This document shows, piece by piece, positions 1-7,416 of a stretch of 64,000 nt of DNA; positions within the stretch are counted from its first letter, which is position 1; each line of letters opens with the position of its first letter. The position numbers and the translations under genes were made by a program. The stretch covers positions 1,337,001-1,401,000 of the forward strand of contig NZ_CP079203.1 in assembly GCF_019297835.1 (NCBI RefSeq), in the 5' to 3' direction. Below the pieces are notes generated by a model, which made no database searches, was not told the origin of the DNA, and saw only the letters and a program-made list of their open reading frames with translations. Source of the stretch: Sphingomonas sanguinis. Its GTDB lineage: Bacteria; Pseudomonadota; Alphaproteobacteria; Sphingomonadales; Sphingomonadaceae.

Positions 1-2
1 CG

Positions 3-785
3 CTCGGCGGTGCGGCCTATCTGGTCTATTCGAATTGGGGCGGCATCGCGGCATTCTTCGGCGGCCTCTGGGCTGGCGTCAAATCGATCTTCACGATGAG
101 CATCGGCGATATCGGCGCGAGCATCGGCTATTTCGTCGGCTACGCAATCGGATCGCTCTACGATTTCGGGTCGAAGGCCCTGGCCTTCCTGACCGGCCGC
201 TTGCCAGGCATCCTGAGCGCCGGGTGGTCCATGGCCTGGTCGGGCTTCAAGACCGCGATCCATGCCGCCTTCATCACCCTTCCCGCGATCTTCTACGACC
301 TCGGCGCGATGGTCATCCAAGGGCTCTGGAATGGCATCAAGAGCGCGCCGGGTCGGCTGTGGGACGCGGGCATCCGCATGGCCCATGCCTTGTCGGGCGG
401 CTTCCGCGCCGCCAATAAGATCCGGTCGCCGAGCCGCGTCTTTATGGAGCTCGGCGGCCATGTGATCGACGGCCTGACCATGGGGCTCGCAGCCCAGGAA
501 TCGGAGCCGGTCCAGCGCATGGACAGCTTGTCCCGCCGCCTTACCGCCGCGATCGTCACCGGATCCGCGCTGCCCGGCATGGCGATGGCCGCACCTGGCG
601 CAGGCGGTCGCGGTCCTGCCCCGGTCGCTTCAGTCCCTGCCCCCATCACGATCGTCATCAATGGCGCACCGGGCCAAAGCGAGGATGCTATCGCCGAGAT
701 GGTCGCCCGCAAGCTGCGCGAGCTGGGCATCGGCGGACCCGGCCCCGACTCGCCCAGCTTCGCCGACCGGCCGGATTGGGAGTAA
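3..785 (+). CDS. Phage tail tape measure protein, C-terminal part (5' truncated by window)
   Basis: The reading frame is open from the first bases of the window, so the start lies upstream and only about 260 C-terminal residues are visible. They show the glycine/tryptophan-rich, membrane-like repeats typical of tape measure C-termini (GLWNGIKSAPGRLWDAG type), then an IRSPSRVFMELGGHVIDGL segment that is very common in phage tape measure proteins. The protein would set tail length and pass into the host envelope on infection (gpT in P2). The next gene, gpU, starts 3 bp after its stop, matching the P2 T-U order. An internal ATG at 96 is not the true start. Confidence 0.85.
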   Translation, partial: LGGAAYLVYSNWGGIAAFFGGLWAGVKSIFTMSIGDIGASIGYFVGYAIGSLYDFGSKALAFLTGRLPGILSAGWSMAWSGFKTAIHAAFITLPAIFYDLGAMVIQGLWNGIKSAPGRLWDAGIRMAHALSGGFRAANKIRSPSRVFMELGGHVIDGLTMGLAAQESEPVQRMDSLSRRLTAAIVTGSALPGMAMAAPGAGGRGPAPVASVPAPITIVINGAPGQSEDAIAEMVARKLRELGIGGPGPDSPSFADRPDWE

Positions 786-788
786 GAC

Positions 789-1175
789 ATGCTGCTCGCC
801 CTCGGCCTCTTCGCCTTCGGCATCGACACGCTGGCCTTTGACGAGATCCAGCGCAAGTCGAGCTGGCGGCACGCCACCGCCATCCGCATCGGCGCCCGCG
901 ACGCCAGCCAATATACCGGGCCGGGTGACGAGACGATCTCTCTCCCCGGCTCGGTCTTCACCGAGATCGCGGATGGCAAGGTCTCGCTCGACGAGATTCG
1001 CCGCATGGCCAATACTGGCGACGCCTGGCCGCTGGTCGATGGGCGCGGCTATGTCTACGGCGCCTATGTCATCACCGGCCTGACCGAGACACTCAAGCAC
1101 CTCTGGCCCGATGGCAGTCCGCGCCAGATCGATTTCACCATCGATCTGCTTTGCGTCGACCAGGATACCGCATGA
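789..1175 (+). CDS. Phage tail protein, P2 gpU family
   Basis: A 128-residue protein, close to the usual gpU length. It has the family's look: an N-terminal MLLALGLFAFGIDTLAF strand region, a central R.GARDASQYTGPG loop, a DEIRRMA helix and a C-terminal segment (IDFTIDLLCVDQD). In P2, gpU caps the tail tube and is needed for tail completion. It sits between the tape measure and gpD genes as in P2, starts 3 bp after the previous stop, and its stop overlaps the gpD start (ATGA). Identification is by recognisable sequence plus synteny. Confidence 0.85.
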   Translation: MLLALGLFAFGIDTLAFDEIQRKSSWRHATAIRIGARDASQYTGPGDETISLPGSVFTEIADGKVSLDEIRRMANTGDAWPLVDGRGYVYGAYVITGLTETLKHLWPDGSPRQIDFTIDLLCVDQDTA

Positions 1176-2212
1176 CCCAGCCCATTCCCGATTACCGCGT
1201 CACCGTCGACGGGAGCGACATCACCCAGATCATTCGCGGCCAGGTGGCGCTTTCTGGCGGTCGCACCCGCCCTCGCCTCATCTCCATGGGCATCTCCGAA
1301 AAGCGCGGCGAGGAAGCCGACACCTTCGACCTGGTGCTCGACGACAGCGACGATGCGCTCGATCTGCCCCCGACCGGCGCGAAGATCCGCGTGTCGCTCG
1401 GCTGGGCGCGTGGGACAGGCGTGACGCCCGGCCTGGTCGACAAGGGCGAATTCCATGTCGAGTCGATCGACCATGGCGGCTCGCCCCCCGCCCTGACCAT
1501 CCGCGCCAAGGCGGCGGACTTTACCGCCGGGCTGAAGCAGCGCCGCGAAAAGGGCTATCACGGCACCACCCTGGGCGCGATAGTGGCCGAGGTGGCGCAG
1601 CGCCATGGCCTCAATCCCCGCTGCGCAAGCGCCCTGGCATCGATCGCAGTTGCTACCAAGGCACAGAGCCGCGAAAGCGATCTCGCCTTCCTGCGCCGCC
1701 TGGGGCGCGAATTTGACGCGGTGGCGACGGTGAAGGCGGGCACGCTGATCTTCAAGCCGGTCGGCGACGGCAAATCGCCCTCCGGCGCCGCCCTGCCGAC
1801 CGTCACCATCACCAAGCGCAGCGGCGACGCCCACCAATATGGCCGCCAGAAGCGCGACGATGCCGAGGGGGTGGAGGCGCAGTGGCACAATCGCGCCACC
1901 GGCAAGCGGGAGACCTTCACCACCGGCAAGGCCAAGGGTGACGGCGCCAAGGCCCGCCGCCTGTCCCGCGTCTACCCCACCGAGGAAGCCGCCCGCCAGG
2001 CCGCGACCGCCGCCACCAGCCGCGCCGCCCGCGATCCGGTCAGCTTTTCGATCACCCTCGCCCTTGGCCGCGCCGATCTCGGCCCCGAGCAGAAAGCGAC
2101 CGTCACCGGCTTCAAGCGTCAGATCGACGCGGTCGACTGGCTCATCACCGAGGTGACCCACAGCCTGGGCGATCGGGGCTTCACCAGCGCGGTGAAGCTG
2201 GAACAGGCCTGA
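1172..2212 (+). CDS. Phage late control / tail hub protein, P2 gpD family
   Basis: A 346-residue protein matching the P2 gpD family, the tail hub / late control protein at the baseplate, structurally related to the T4 gp27 hub. Visible hallmarks are PDYRVTVDGSDIT at the N-terminus, DTFDLVLDD, the LTIRAKAADF strand, ESDLAFLRRLGREFDA and the C-terminal DWLITEVTHSLGDRGFTS. The start is the ATG at 1172, which overlaps the gpU stop in an ATGA arrangement; an in-frame codon at 1151 would give a less likely 7-residue extension inside gpU. It ends the visible tail operon apart from one small gene. The P2 gene X homologue usually found near U and D is not seen. Confidence 0.9.
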   Translation: MTQPIPDYRVTVDGSDITQIIRGQVALSGGRTRPRLISMGISEKRGEEADTFDLVLDDSDDALDLPPTGAKIRVSLGWARGTGVTPGLVDKGEFHVESIDHGGSPPALTIRAKAADFTAGLKQRREKGYHGTTLGAIVAEVAQRHGLNPRCASALASIAVATKAQSRESDLAFLRRLGREFDAVATVKAGTLIFKPVGDGKSPSGAALPTVTITKRSGDAHQYGRQKRDDAEGVEAQWHNRATGKRETFTTGKAKGDGAKARRLSRVYPTEEAARQAATAATSRAARDPVSFSITLALGRADLGPEQKATVTGFKRQIDAVDWLITEVTHSLGDRGFTSAVKLEQA

Positions 2213-2220
2213 AGGACTTG

Positions 2221-2245
2221 ACACCGCCCCGGCCAAGGGCGGTGT
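2221..2245 (+). terminator. Strong stem-loop after gpD, possible terminator or attenuator
   Basis: A perfect 9-bp inverted repeat, ACACCGCCC and GGGCGGTGT, around a 7-base loop lies 8 bp after the gpD stop and 7 bp before the next start. There is no U-tract, so it is not a classic intrinsic terminator. It could reduce read-through into the following gene or protect the 3' end of the tail message. Confidence 0.45.
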
Positions 2246-2252
2246 AGGGCCC

Positions 2253-2657
2253 ATGATTTTCGAAGCCCCTCATGCACTCGCCCAGCTCGCCGATCGTGTC
2301 GAGACGCTGATCCCGCCCACCAATGACGACGATATGACCTGGTGGCAGGTCAACTCGGCGGTCTGGCGCTATGTGGGGCGGCCCGATCATCCGCACTGGC
2401 ATCATGCTCACAACGGTCACTGGTGGTGGGGTGAAGGGAACGGGGAATTCCGGGGGGACCGGCCAGCCCCCGAATATCTGTCATCCTGGGATAGGGCCTG
2501 TGGCCTGATCCTGCCCGGCTGGCGCCTGGTCTTGGCGGGCATGGGATCGGAATGGACGGCGGGGCTCGGCGCGCAGGGGCGAATGGTCGGGGCCTCGGCG
2601 CCGAGCGCCCCGCAGGCGATCGTCGCGGCGGCTATACGGTCTCGGACGCCCGCCTAG
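2253..2657 (+). CDS. Hypothetical phage protein after the tail operon
   Basis: A 134-residue protein with no function I can name. It is rich in Trp and His in the first half (WRYVGRPDHPHWHHAHNGHWWW), followed by LPGWRLVLAGMG.EW and an Ala-rich C-terminus (APQAIVAAAIRSR). The tail-end pattern resembles small phage proteins with an ABA-sandwich fold that end in a similar ALLAA.I helix, but this is a weak guess. It lies in the same direction as gpD, 40 bp downstream behind a stem-loop, and converges with the leftward accessory block. Confidence 0.55.
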   Translation: MIFEAPHALAQLADRVETLIPPTNDDDMTWWQVNSAVWRYVGRPDHPHWHHAHNGHWWWGEGNGEFRGDRPAPEYLSSWDRACGLILPGWRLVLAGMGSEWTAGLGAQGRMVGASAPSAPQAIVAAAIRSRTPA

Positions 2658-2668
2658 TGAAGCAGGGC

Positions 2669-2932
2669 TCAATATTGCGCGCGGCCCGGCGCATCGCGCG
2701 GCGCGCGCTTGCGCCATTGGCGATCGGACCTTGACCACACATATGAAGCCGTCGGAGCAATCTTGTTGAAAATCTTCAAAACATCCTTGCTGATCGCCAG
2801 ATTGCCACTGTCATTCGTATAGGTCAGAGCCTTATCCTGTCGGTGTAGGGCATAGGCTGCGGCTTCCTGGTCCAACCATCCTTTTGATTGAAGCTCTTTG
2901 AGCATCCAATCCGCCCCCTGCTGCGGCGTCAT
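2669..2932 (-). CDS. Small conserved hypothetical protein (DUF6953-like)
   Basis: An 87-residue protein beginning MTPQQGADWMLKELQSKGWL, with YTNDSGNLAISKDVLKIFNK and a C-terminal VWSRSDRQWRKR...PGR. That pattern fits the small DUF6953-type family of unknown function, as far as I can recall it. The start is the ATG at 2932, which overlaps the stop of the upstream DUF2158 gene (ATGA), so the two are probably translationally coupled. A longer in-frame extension to 3004 would run inside that gene and is rejected. It is likely an accessory (moron-type) gene placed between late and regulatory blocks. Confidence 0.7.
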   Translation of the reverse strand: MTPQQGADWMLKELQSKGWLDQEAAAYALHRQDKALTYTNDSGNLAISKDVLKIFNKIAPTASYVWSRSDRQWRKRAPRDAPGRAQY

Positions 2933-3117
2933 GATTTGGGGGTCGCCGGACGTAACGCGGCTCCCACAAACAATTCTCGATTGTGCTTTGCACCAGCGAA
3001 CCACGTGCAGCGATATTTCAATCCATCGGACATGAACACGCTTTGCTCGACAGTCATGATCGGACTGCCGGAAATCAATTCTACTAAGTCGCCCGCCTTG
3101 AAATCAATATTTGCCAC
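2929..3117 (-). CDS. DUF2158 family small protein
   Basis: A 62-residue protein with the DUF2158 (YodC-like) signature: F..GDLVELISGSPIMTVE near the N-terminus and a Cys-Thr-Trp-Phe motif in the second half (YRCTWFAGAKHNRELF). The fold is a small beta-barrel and the function is unknown. It is the first gene of a two-gene leftward pair with the DUF6953-like gene, overlapping by 4 bp. Such genes occur on bacterial chromosomes as well as prophages. Confidence 0.8.
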   Translation of the reverse strand: MANIDFKAGDLVELISGSPIMTVEQSVFMSDGLKYRCTWFAGAKHNRELFVGAALRPATPKS

Positions 3118-3131
3118 GACAGATCCCTCCT

Positions 3132-3749
3132 TCAGATTTTCATCTTATCCAGCTTGACCCCGGCGGGCTCGGCCGCCTGCATATACTCGCCGACGCACAT
3201 CAGCACGGCAGCCTGCCCGCTCTGCATGTCCTCCTGGAAGCTCGACAGCATCGACGGCTTGGCATCGCCATCCGCCACCTTCATCGCCGTCTCCATAGCC
3301 CGCTGGCGCAGGAAATAGGCGGTGCCGCAGGTCTTCAGCGCGTCTTTTTCCTTGTCCGCTGCGGCGCCCTCCAGCGGGGCGGGCTCGATCTTGCGGATGT
3401 CCGACCACGCCGTCTCGCACGCTTCCTGCCCGGCCTTCGCAGCCTGGTACATGGTCAGCGGCGATCCCGACTTGGCCGCTGCCTCCAATCCCCCGACCAT
3501 CGCATCGCACGGCTTGGCTGCTGCCAGCACGGCGCGATAATTCGCGACGAAGGTCGCCCGCGCGGCGGCCTGCCCGTCTCCGCTCGCGGAGGCCGACGGG
3601 CCAGGCGCTGGCCCGGCGCCGGGCTTTGTTCTTTTATCCTGACCTCCATCAGCGACCGCGCCGATCACGCCCAGTAGGATCAGCGACGCGATCACCACGC
3701 CGCATCCGATCCGGCCGAGCTTGCGCTTCGGCTTTGCACCCTGATCCAT
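3132..3749 (-). CDS. Single-pass membrane-anchored protein, unknown function
   Basis: A 205-residue protein starting MDQGAKPKRKLGR, then a transmembrane segment (about residues 14-34, VVIASLILLGVIGAVAD), a Gly/Pro/Ala/Ser linker, and a helical domain with four cysteines that could pair (CDAMVGG, EACETAW, KTCGTAYF, VLMCVGEY). It is probably anchored in the inner membrane with the helical domain outside. The start at 3749 is chosen for the GGGGGGA ribosome site 7 bp upstream; an in-frame extension to 3833 lacks one. It lies within the prophage accessory block and could be a superinfection or conversion factor, but nothing in the sequence proves that. Confidence 0.6.
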   Translation of the reverse strand: MDQGAKPKRKLGRIGCGVVIASLILLGVIGAVADGGQDKRTKPGAGPAPGPSASASGDGQAAARATFVANYRAVLAAAKPCDAMVGGLEAAAKSGSPLTMYQAAKAGQEACETAWSDIRKIEPAPLEGAAADKEKDALKTCGTAYFLRQRAMETAMKVADGDAKPSMLSSFQEDMQSGQAAVLMCVGEYMQAAEPAGVKLDKMKI

Positions 3750-3896
3750 ACTATCCCCCCGTAATGACACGAATTTCCACCATTTTGGACACATCGCGAC
3801 GGCGATGACCCGAAAACGGCGGAAATCCGCCACCCCTGCAAAATCATACCTAGATTAATAGGGCTGGCGCGCTGCCAGCCGCTGGACAAGTCGCGG

Positions 3897-4229
3897 TTAA
3901 TGCATGAATTTCTTGTCATGGCCGCGCCTCGATCGCTTATCGAGATACGCGTCCATCATCTCCCGACCCGCCTCCAGCAGCCGCACCGTGCCCTGCACCT
4001 CGCCGAAGCCCGCCAGCCCCTGGGACACCAGCCAGCCGATGAAAGGCTCGGCGATGTCACGCGGCACATTGGGCGCGGCGAGCAGCTCGTTGGTTGTCGC
4101 CGCCCGGCCGCCTGCATCCATGATGTACAAGATCAGCAGCATGTCCCAGGCGGGTTCGCCAAAGCCCCCGTCGACACTGACGAAGATCCTGTCCCGGTCC
4201 CGGCGACTGGCGTAGATATCGGCGGCCAT
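3897..4229 (-). CDS. Small winged-helix-like protein
   Basis: A 110-residue protein. The segment AWDMLLILYIMDAGGRAATTNELLAA...PFIGWLVSQGLAGFGEV...VRLLEAGREMMDAYL has the spacing of a MarR-like winged helix: helix, recognition helix, then a beta wing. It may be a DNA-binding protein without an obvious ligand domain. The start at 4229 is chosen for a GAGAGGG ribosome site 6 bp upstream; in-frame ATGs at 4250 and 4253 also exist. It lies just downstream of a small membrane-protein gene in the leftward block. Confidence 0.6.
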   Translation of the reverse strand: MAADIYASRRDRDRIFVSVDGGFGEPAWDMLLILYIMDAGGRAATTNELLAAPNVPRDIAEPFIGWLVSQGLAGFGEVQGTVRLLEAGREMMDAYLDKRSRRGHDKKFMH

Positions 4230-4266
4230 ACGCGCCCTCTCGCCGCGCATCATGGCCTGACACCCG

Positions 4267-4743
4267 TCAGGCCGCGATGGGTCGCCCGTCCAGCGTCTTC
4301 CAGTCCGGCTCGATCAGCCCGGCCGCGCGCCGCGTGCGATAGCGGTACGTGCCCACCGCCGTCGCCAGCAGCATCGGATACGCCCAGATCTGAAGCTGGA
4401 TCGCATAGCCGGTCGCCTGCATCCCCGGATCCAGCAGCTTGGCCAGATGCGCCACGATCGCGGCGAGCTGCCACCCCGCGACCCACAAAGGCCAATGCCG
4501 CGTGCACCGCGACGCCAGCACCATCAGCGCCAGCAGGAGCACCAGGTCGACCAGCAGCGATCCCGTCGCCAGCGCCGTGTACGCGCTGCCGTCGATCAGC
4601 CGGTGCACCAGCTCGTCCGCCGCGAAGGCGCCGAGCTGAAGCAGCGCCGAGGCCCGCTCCGGCGCGCCGCCCCGTGCCAGCGCATACGCACTGCACAGGG
4701 CCAGCAGCCCGAGGAAGAGATAGAGGCTCATGGCCCACCCCAT
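4267..4743 (-). CDS. Small polytopic membrane protein, unknown
   Basis: A 158-residue protein with about four hydrophobic segments: near residues 3-24 (MSLYLFLGLLALCSAYALA), 55-80, 84-102 and 115-132. A short basic/acidic tail (EPDWKTLDGRPIAA) follows. It has no recognisable family. The start at 4743 has GGAG 4 bp upstream; the second ATG at 4731 is possible. It belongs to the leftward prophage block, where small membrane proteins often act in exclusion or lysis. No lysis hallmark such as an adjacent endolysin is seen. Confidence 0.55.
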   Translation of the reverse strand: MGWAMSLYLFLGLLALCSAYALARGGAPERASALLQLGAFAADELVHRLIDGSAYTALATGSLLVDLVLLLALMVLASRCTRHWPLWVAGWQLAAIVAHLAKLLDPGMQATGYAIQLQIWAYPMLLATAVGTYRYRTRRAAGLIEPDWKTLDGRPIAA

Positions 4744-4775
4744 CGCGCTCCGACATGCACCGCGTCAATCGGCGA

Positions 4776-5159
4776 TCAGGCCGCAGTGGCCGTGGGGACG
4801 GCCGCCAGGTGCGCGCCCGTATTGCCCGGCATGACGGGAATGACATTTTCGCGCGGCGTGTCGCCATGGTCGCCATAAGCGCGCGCCGGGACATTCATGC
4901 CGTCGGCAATGTCGCGAAAGCCGTAATGCGCCGTGTGGACCGCCTTGCGGGCCGCGTGCAGCGTCGCCTGGGCGGTGACCACCTGCTCGATCGCGTCATG
5001 CCCGGCGTGCAGCGGCAGGCGCGCCGTGCGGCGTCCCTCGACCGCAGCGGCCGAGGCCTGCGCCAGCAGGAGGAAGGCTTCGTCGAGCAGCTTCTCGGCC
5101 TTCATCAGCGGAAAGCCGACCGCCTGCGCCACCGCGATTTTCGTATTCAGATCCGCCAT
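4776..5159 (-). CDS. Hypothetical prophage protein
   Basis: A 127-residue mostly helical protein (MADLNTKIAVAQAVGFPLMKAEKLLDEAF...) with a middle segment rich in Ala and His (HAGHDAIEQVVTAQATLHAARKAVHTAHYGFRDIADG) and a flexible C-terminus. No family is recognised. A strong GGGGAGG ribosome site precedes the ATG. It sits 32 bp after the stop of the LuxR-type membrane protein gene and probably shares its transcript from the repressor side. Confidence 0.6.
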   Translation of the reverse strand: MADLNTKIAVAQAVGFPLMKAEKLLDEAFLLLAQASAAAVEGRRTARLPLHAGHDAIEQVVTAQATLHAARKAVHTAHYGFRDIADGMNVPARAYGDHGDTPRENVIPVMPGNTGAHLAAVPTATAA

Positions 5160-5191
5160 TTCGACCTCCCCAGCGGGGGAGGCCCCCGCGA

Positions 5192-5707
5192 TTATCCCGT
5201 GAGTCGATCGAAGGCGCGCAGCATCGGCTTTGCGACTGGGGGGAGCCCGCTGCCCACCGCCATAGCCAGCGCCAGGGCAGCAAGCGATGCCACCGCAATC
5301 AGTCCGATCCGACCCAGCGTCTGTCCCAGCGATAAGCTATTAAGACGCCGTTCTCCTCCCAAAGCGGGCCAGAACGGGACCCCTTCGATCGACGTCGTCA
5401 TCGGTAGGGTCGCCGGGCTCGGCTCGGATACCCGAGCAGAATCATACTGGTATTCGGCAGGGGGTGCTTCGGCGGGTATGATTTCGTCCCTGCCCTCGGC
5501 GATGGGCGTCTCGCCGAAGACGATCGCGGCGGCATGGCGCCGATCGCGCGCGCCGAGCAGCTCGACCGCCTGGGCGATATATGCGTCCACCGTCGACTTG
5601 CTGATCCCCAGCTCGGCGCCGATCTCCTTCGACGTGGCACGTCGCGACCAGACCAGGCGCAGGCATTCGCGCTGGCGTGGCGACAGCGCGGGTTGGCCCT
5701 CGCTCAT
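5192..5707 (-). CDS. LuxR-type HTH protein with a C-terminal transmembrane segment
   Basis: A 171-residue protein. Residues about 8-62 are a LuxR/GerE-type helix-turn-helix (LSPRQRECLRLV, TSKEIGAELGISKSTVDAYI). A polar linker follows, and a single hydrophobic helix near residues 135-155 (IGLIAVASLAALALAMAVG) precedes a short tail. The N-terminal sensor domain usual in LuxR proteins is absent. The architecture suggests a DNA-binding domain tethered to the inner membrane from the cytoplasmic side. The start is the ATG at 5707; a GTG two codons upstream is possible. The CI-type repressor gene ends about 100 bp upstream, so it may be expressed in the lysogen. Confidence 0.7.
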   Translation of the reverse strand: MSEGQPALSPRQRECLRLVWSRRATSKEIGAELGISKSTVDAYIAQAVELLGARDRRHAAAIVFGETPIAEGRDEIIPAEAPPAEYQYDSARVSEPSPATLPMTTSIEGVPFWPALGGERRLNSLSLGQTLGRIGLIAVASLAALALAMAVGSGLPPVAKPMLRAFDRLTG

Positions 5708-5807
5708 GCCCACTGCTCAAAAGGGCGCACGCTGATGGCCGAGCGGCTGGTCCGCGCCACCCCGGCGTGCGAGCAGGGCTGCGCACCGTGCGAGATCGAT
5801 TGCTCGG

Positions 5808-6299
5808 TCACGGTCGCGGTGCGGGATTCGCTATGGCGAGATCTGCGTCGGCTTCTGACAACGCCGAGGGAGGGTCCGAAGGCATCTCCGACACGCTCCG
5901 CAGATCTCGCAGAGATGACAGCGCAATGGGCAGCTTTCGTGCGAGCAGCCGAGCTTGCGATGCCCGAGGCGCGTCCCGATCCAGACCGGCGAGCAGGCCC
6001 TCGAACATCTGGGTCAGCGCCTCCTCCGATCCAAGCGTGACCTCCAAACGCGCTGAAAGGATCACCGGCAGCGCAGGTAGTGGCGCACTTGCACCCGGAT
6101 CGTCCGACAATCCACGGAGGTAATCCTCCGTAACACCAAGCCGACGGGCGATGTCTGGTAGAAAGCGCGATCGAAGGCTGCGCCCATTGATAATCTGGCT
6201 GATCGCGCCCTGCGTGCACCCGACTTCATGCGCCAGCTGCTCCTGATCGAGGCCAGCCTCGATCATCGCTTGCTTAACGCGGATGCCCTGCACGCTCAT
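5808..6299 (-). CDS. CI-like phage repressor (HTH Cro/C1 family)
   Basis: A protein of about 163 residues with an N-terminal XRE helix-turn-helix (residues about 8-62; LDQEQLAHEVGCTQGAISQI) and a short C-terminal part with no S24 peptidase motif. It should therefore not be RecA-cleavable like lambda CI, and resembles small P2-type repressors. It is divergent from a Cro-like gene over an 83-bp operator region. The ATG at 6299 directly abuts GGAAGG, which is too close. The in-frame GTG at 6293 has GGAAGGA at 5 bp and may be the real start. Its recognition helix shares CTQG.IS with the Cro-like protein. Confidence 0.8.
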   Translation of the reverse strand: MSVQGIRVKQAMIEAGLDQEQLAHEVGCTQGAISQIINGRSLRSRFLPDIARRLGVTEDYLRGLSDDPGASAPLPALPVILSARLEVTLGSEEALTQMFEGLLAGLDRDAPRASQARLLARKLPIALSSLRDLRSVSEMPSDPPSALSEADADLAIANPAPRP

Positions 6300-6321
6300 C
6301 CTTCCGCTGATACCGCAAAAA

Positions 6322-6371
6322 ATTAGCCCCCTAATATGATTTAGCTATTGCAGGAACATTAGATTGCTAAT
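6322..6371. promoter_or_regulatory. Repressor/Cro operator region with 18-bp periodic half-sites
   Basis: Two perfect dyads with the same arms, ATTAG-N4-CTAAT, lie at 6322-6335 and 6358-6371. Exactly midway, at 6340-6353, a TTTAG half-site begins, so left half-sites start at 6322, 6340 and 6358. The right arm of the middle site is degenerate. This is the layout of a three-operator lysis/lysogeny switch between divergent cI and cro genes. Both promoters must lie within 6300-6382; a possible rightward pair is TTGCAG (6348) and TACGTT (6371). Confidence 0.75.
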
Positions 6372-6382
6372 ACGTTACGTTC

Positions 6383-6718
6383 ATGAGCAACCGATATGAC
6401 CTTGCCGACTCGCTATACGAGGATGCGATAAACGCATTCCACGAAGCGATTGCCTATCTGGGCGGTCAGACACCTACTGCTGAAATCTGTGGGTGTACGC
6501 AGGGCAATATCTCCCAGTTACTCAAGGCTGGATCACTCCCATCACCGACTCATGCTCGGAAGCTGGCTGACGCGACGGGTATCCCCGCTTCGCGCATCCG
6601 CCCCGACATCTATCCCGACCCCACCTCCTCCGTACTCCCAGGCTCCGAGGTGGTAGAGGGTGGCGCGCCGATTGTCCCCGGCGATCGGCGCGCCAAAATG
6701 CAGTGTGTTAAGTCATGA
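6383..6718 (+). CDS. Cro-like HTH regulator of the early operon
   Basis: A 111-residue protein with a Cro/YdaS-like helix-turn-helix (AIAYLGGQTPTAEICG, then CTQGNISQLLKAGSLPS). It is the first rightward gene from the operator region and overlaps the next gene by 4 bp. The helix reading CTQG.ISQ matches the CI-like repressor of this prophage, so both probably bind the same ATTAG-type sites. The C-terminal half is Pro/Ser-rich and probably disordered. The ribosome site is weak. A YdaS antitoxin role is less likely because no YdaT-like toxin follows. Confidence 0.75.
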   Translation: MSNRYDLADSLYEDAINAFHEAIAYLGGQTPTAEICGCTQGNISQLLKAGSLPSPTHARKLADATGIPASRIRPDIYPDPTSSVLPGSEVVEGGAPIVPGDRRAKMQCVKS

Positions 6719-7416
6719 GCACACCGACACCCGATGCTGTCCGGCTGGCTGTCGACTATGTCCGTCAGCAGGCGGAGCGGGACCCCGTCTTCGCCAAGGG
6801 CCACCTGAAAGCCTATATCCTTGAAGCAAGGAATATCGTCGCCGCCCTCGACAGCCGCGCGGGCGATGCGGAGGATGGGCAGAAACACCAGGCTTTCATC
6901 TTCGATGTGCTCGAAGCTTTAAAGCCGCATTTCCCAAGAATCGCGTTCTGCTTTGCGCGTGGAACGGGCGGCATCGAACGGAAAGACGTACTTGCCATCC
7001 TGAATGGCACAAAAGCGCTCGCTGTCGATGCAAAGTGCCCCGCGTCGCCCGACCAGGCCGACATTCTGGAGACGATCCAGAACGCGGCCGATGACTGGCA
7101 AGCCATGGGCTATGCCACCGCGCTGGCCGAGGTCCGCGACATGGCCAATGTCGGCCGGGCGCTGCTGGAGGCGCTGCCCGAGGGCTATCACTACATAAAT
7201 TGCCCTTCGGAGATCGTGTCCGATCTCCAGAATGAGCGCGACGAGGCACCGGCCCGGCGCTTCCTCAAGCTGGTCAATCGCATCGCCGACTGGACGGATG
7301 ACGAAGTGAAGGCCGCCTCGCCCGAGCAGGTCCGCCACGTCGCCCGCGTCGTCCGCGACGGCGCCGATCCCGTCTATCCGCCCTTTGCTGCCCCGAAATC
7401 TGGAGATGCCGCATGA
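6715..7416 (+). CDS. Hypothetical early-operon phage protein
   Basis: A 233-residue soluble protein with no family I recognise. It is helical at both ends, with a central part containing ALKPHFPRIAFCFARGTGGIERKDVLAI. A C-terminal AARRFLKLVNRIADWTDDEVKAASPEQVRHVARVV-like segment follows. It is the second gene of the early operon; its ATG overlaps the cro stop and its stop overlaps the next start. In P2-like phages this position often holds replication or regulatory accessory genes. Confidence 0.6.
   Translation: MSTPTPDAVRLAVDYVRQQAERDPVFAKGHLKAYILEARNIVAALDSRAGDAEDGQKHQAFIFDVLEALKPHFPRIAFCFARGTGGIERKDVLAILNGTKALAVDAKCPASPDQADILETIQNAADDWQAMGYATALAEVRDMANVGRALLEALPEGYHYINCPSEIVSDLQNERDEAPARRFLKLVNRIADWTDDEVKAASPEQVRHVARVVRDGADPVYPPFAAPKSGDAA

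Noticed and set aside
2221..2245. Ogr/P2-type late promoter element
   Set aside because: The P2 sites have TGT-N12-ACA, whereas this dyad reads ACA...TGT and lies at the end of the tail operon.
2669..3117. Possible toxin-antitoxin pair
   Set aside because: The two proteins are overlapped like a TA pair, but neither resembles a toxin or antitoxin; DUF2158 proteins are not known toxins.
3900..5735. Long rightward open frame across the prophage accessory block
   Set aside because: It runs antisense to four genes with good ribosome sites and domains, and its own sequence is low-complexity Arg/Pro/Ala-rich.
6383..6718. YdaS-type antitoxin instead of Cro
   Set aside because: There is no YdaT-like toxin beside it, and its position at a divergent CI/operator arrangement fits Cro.
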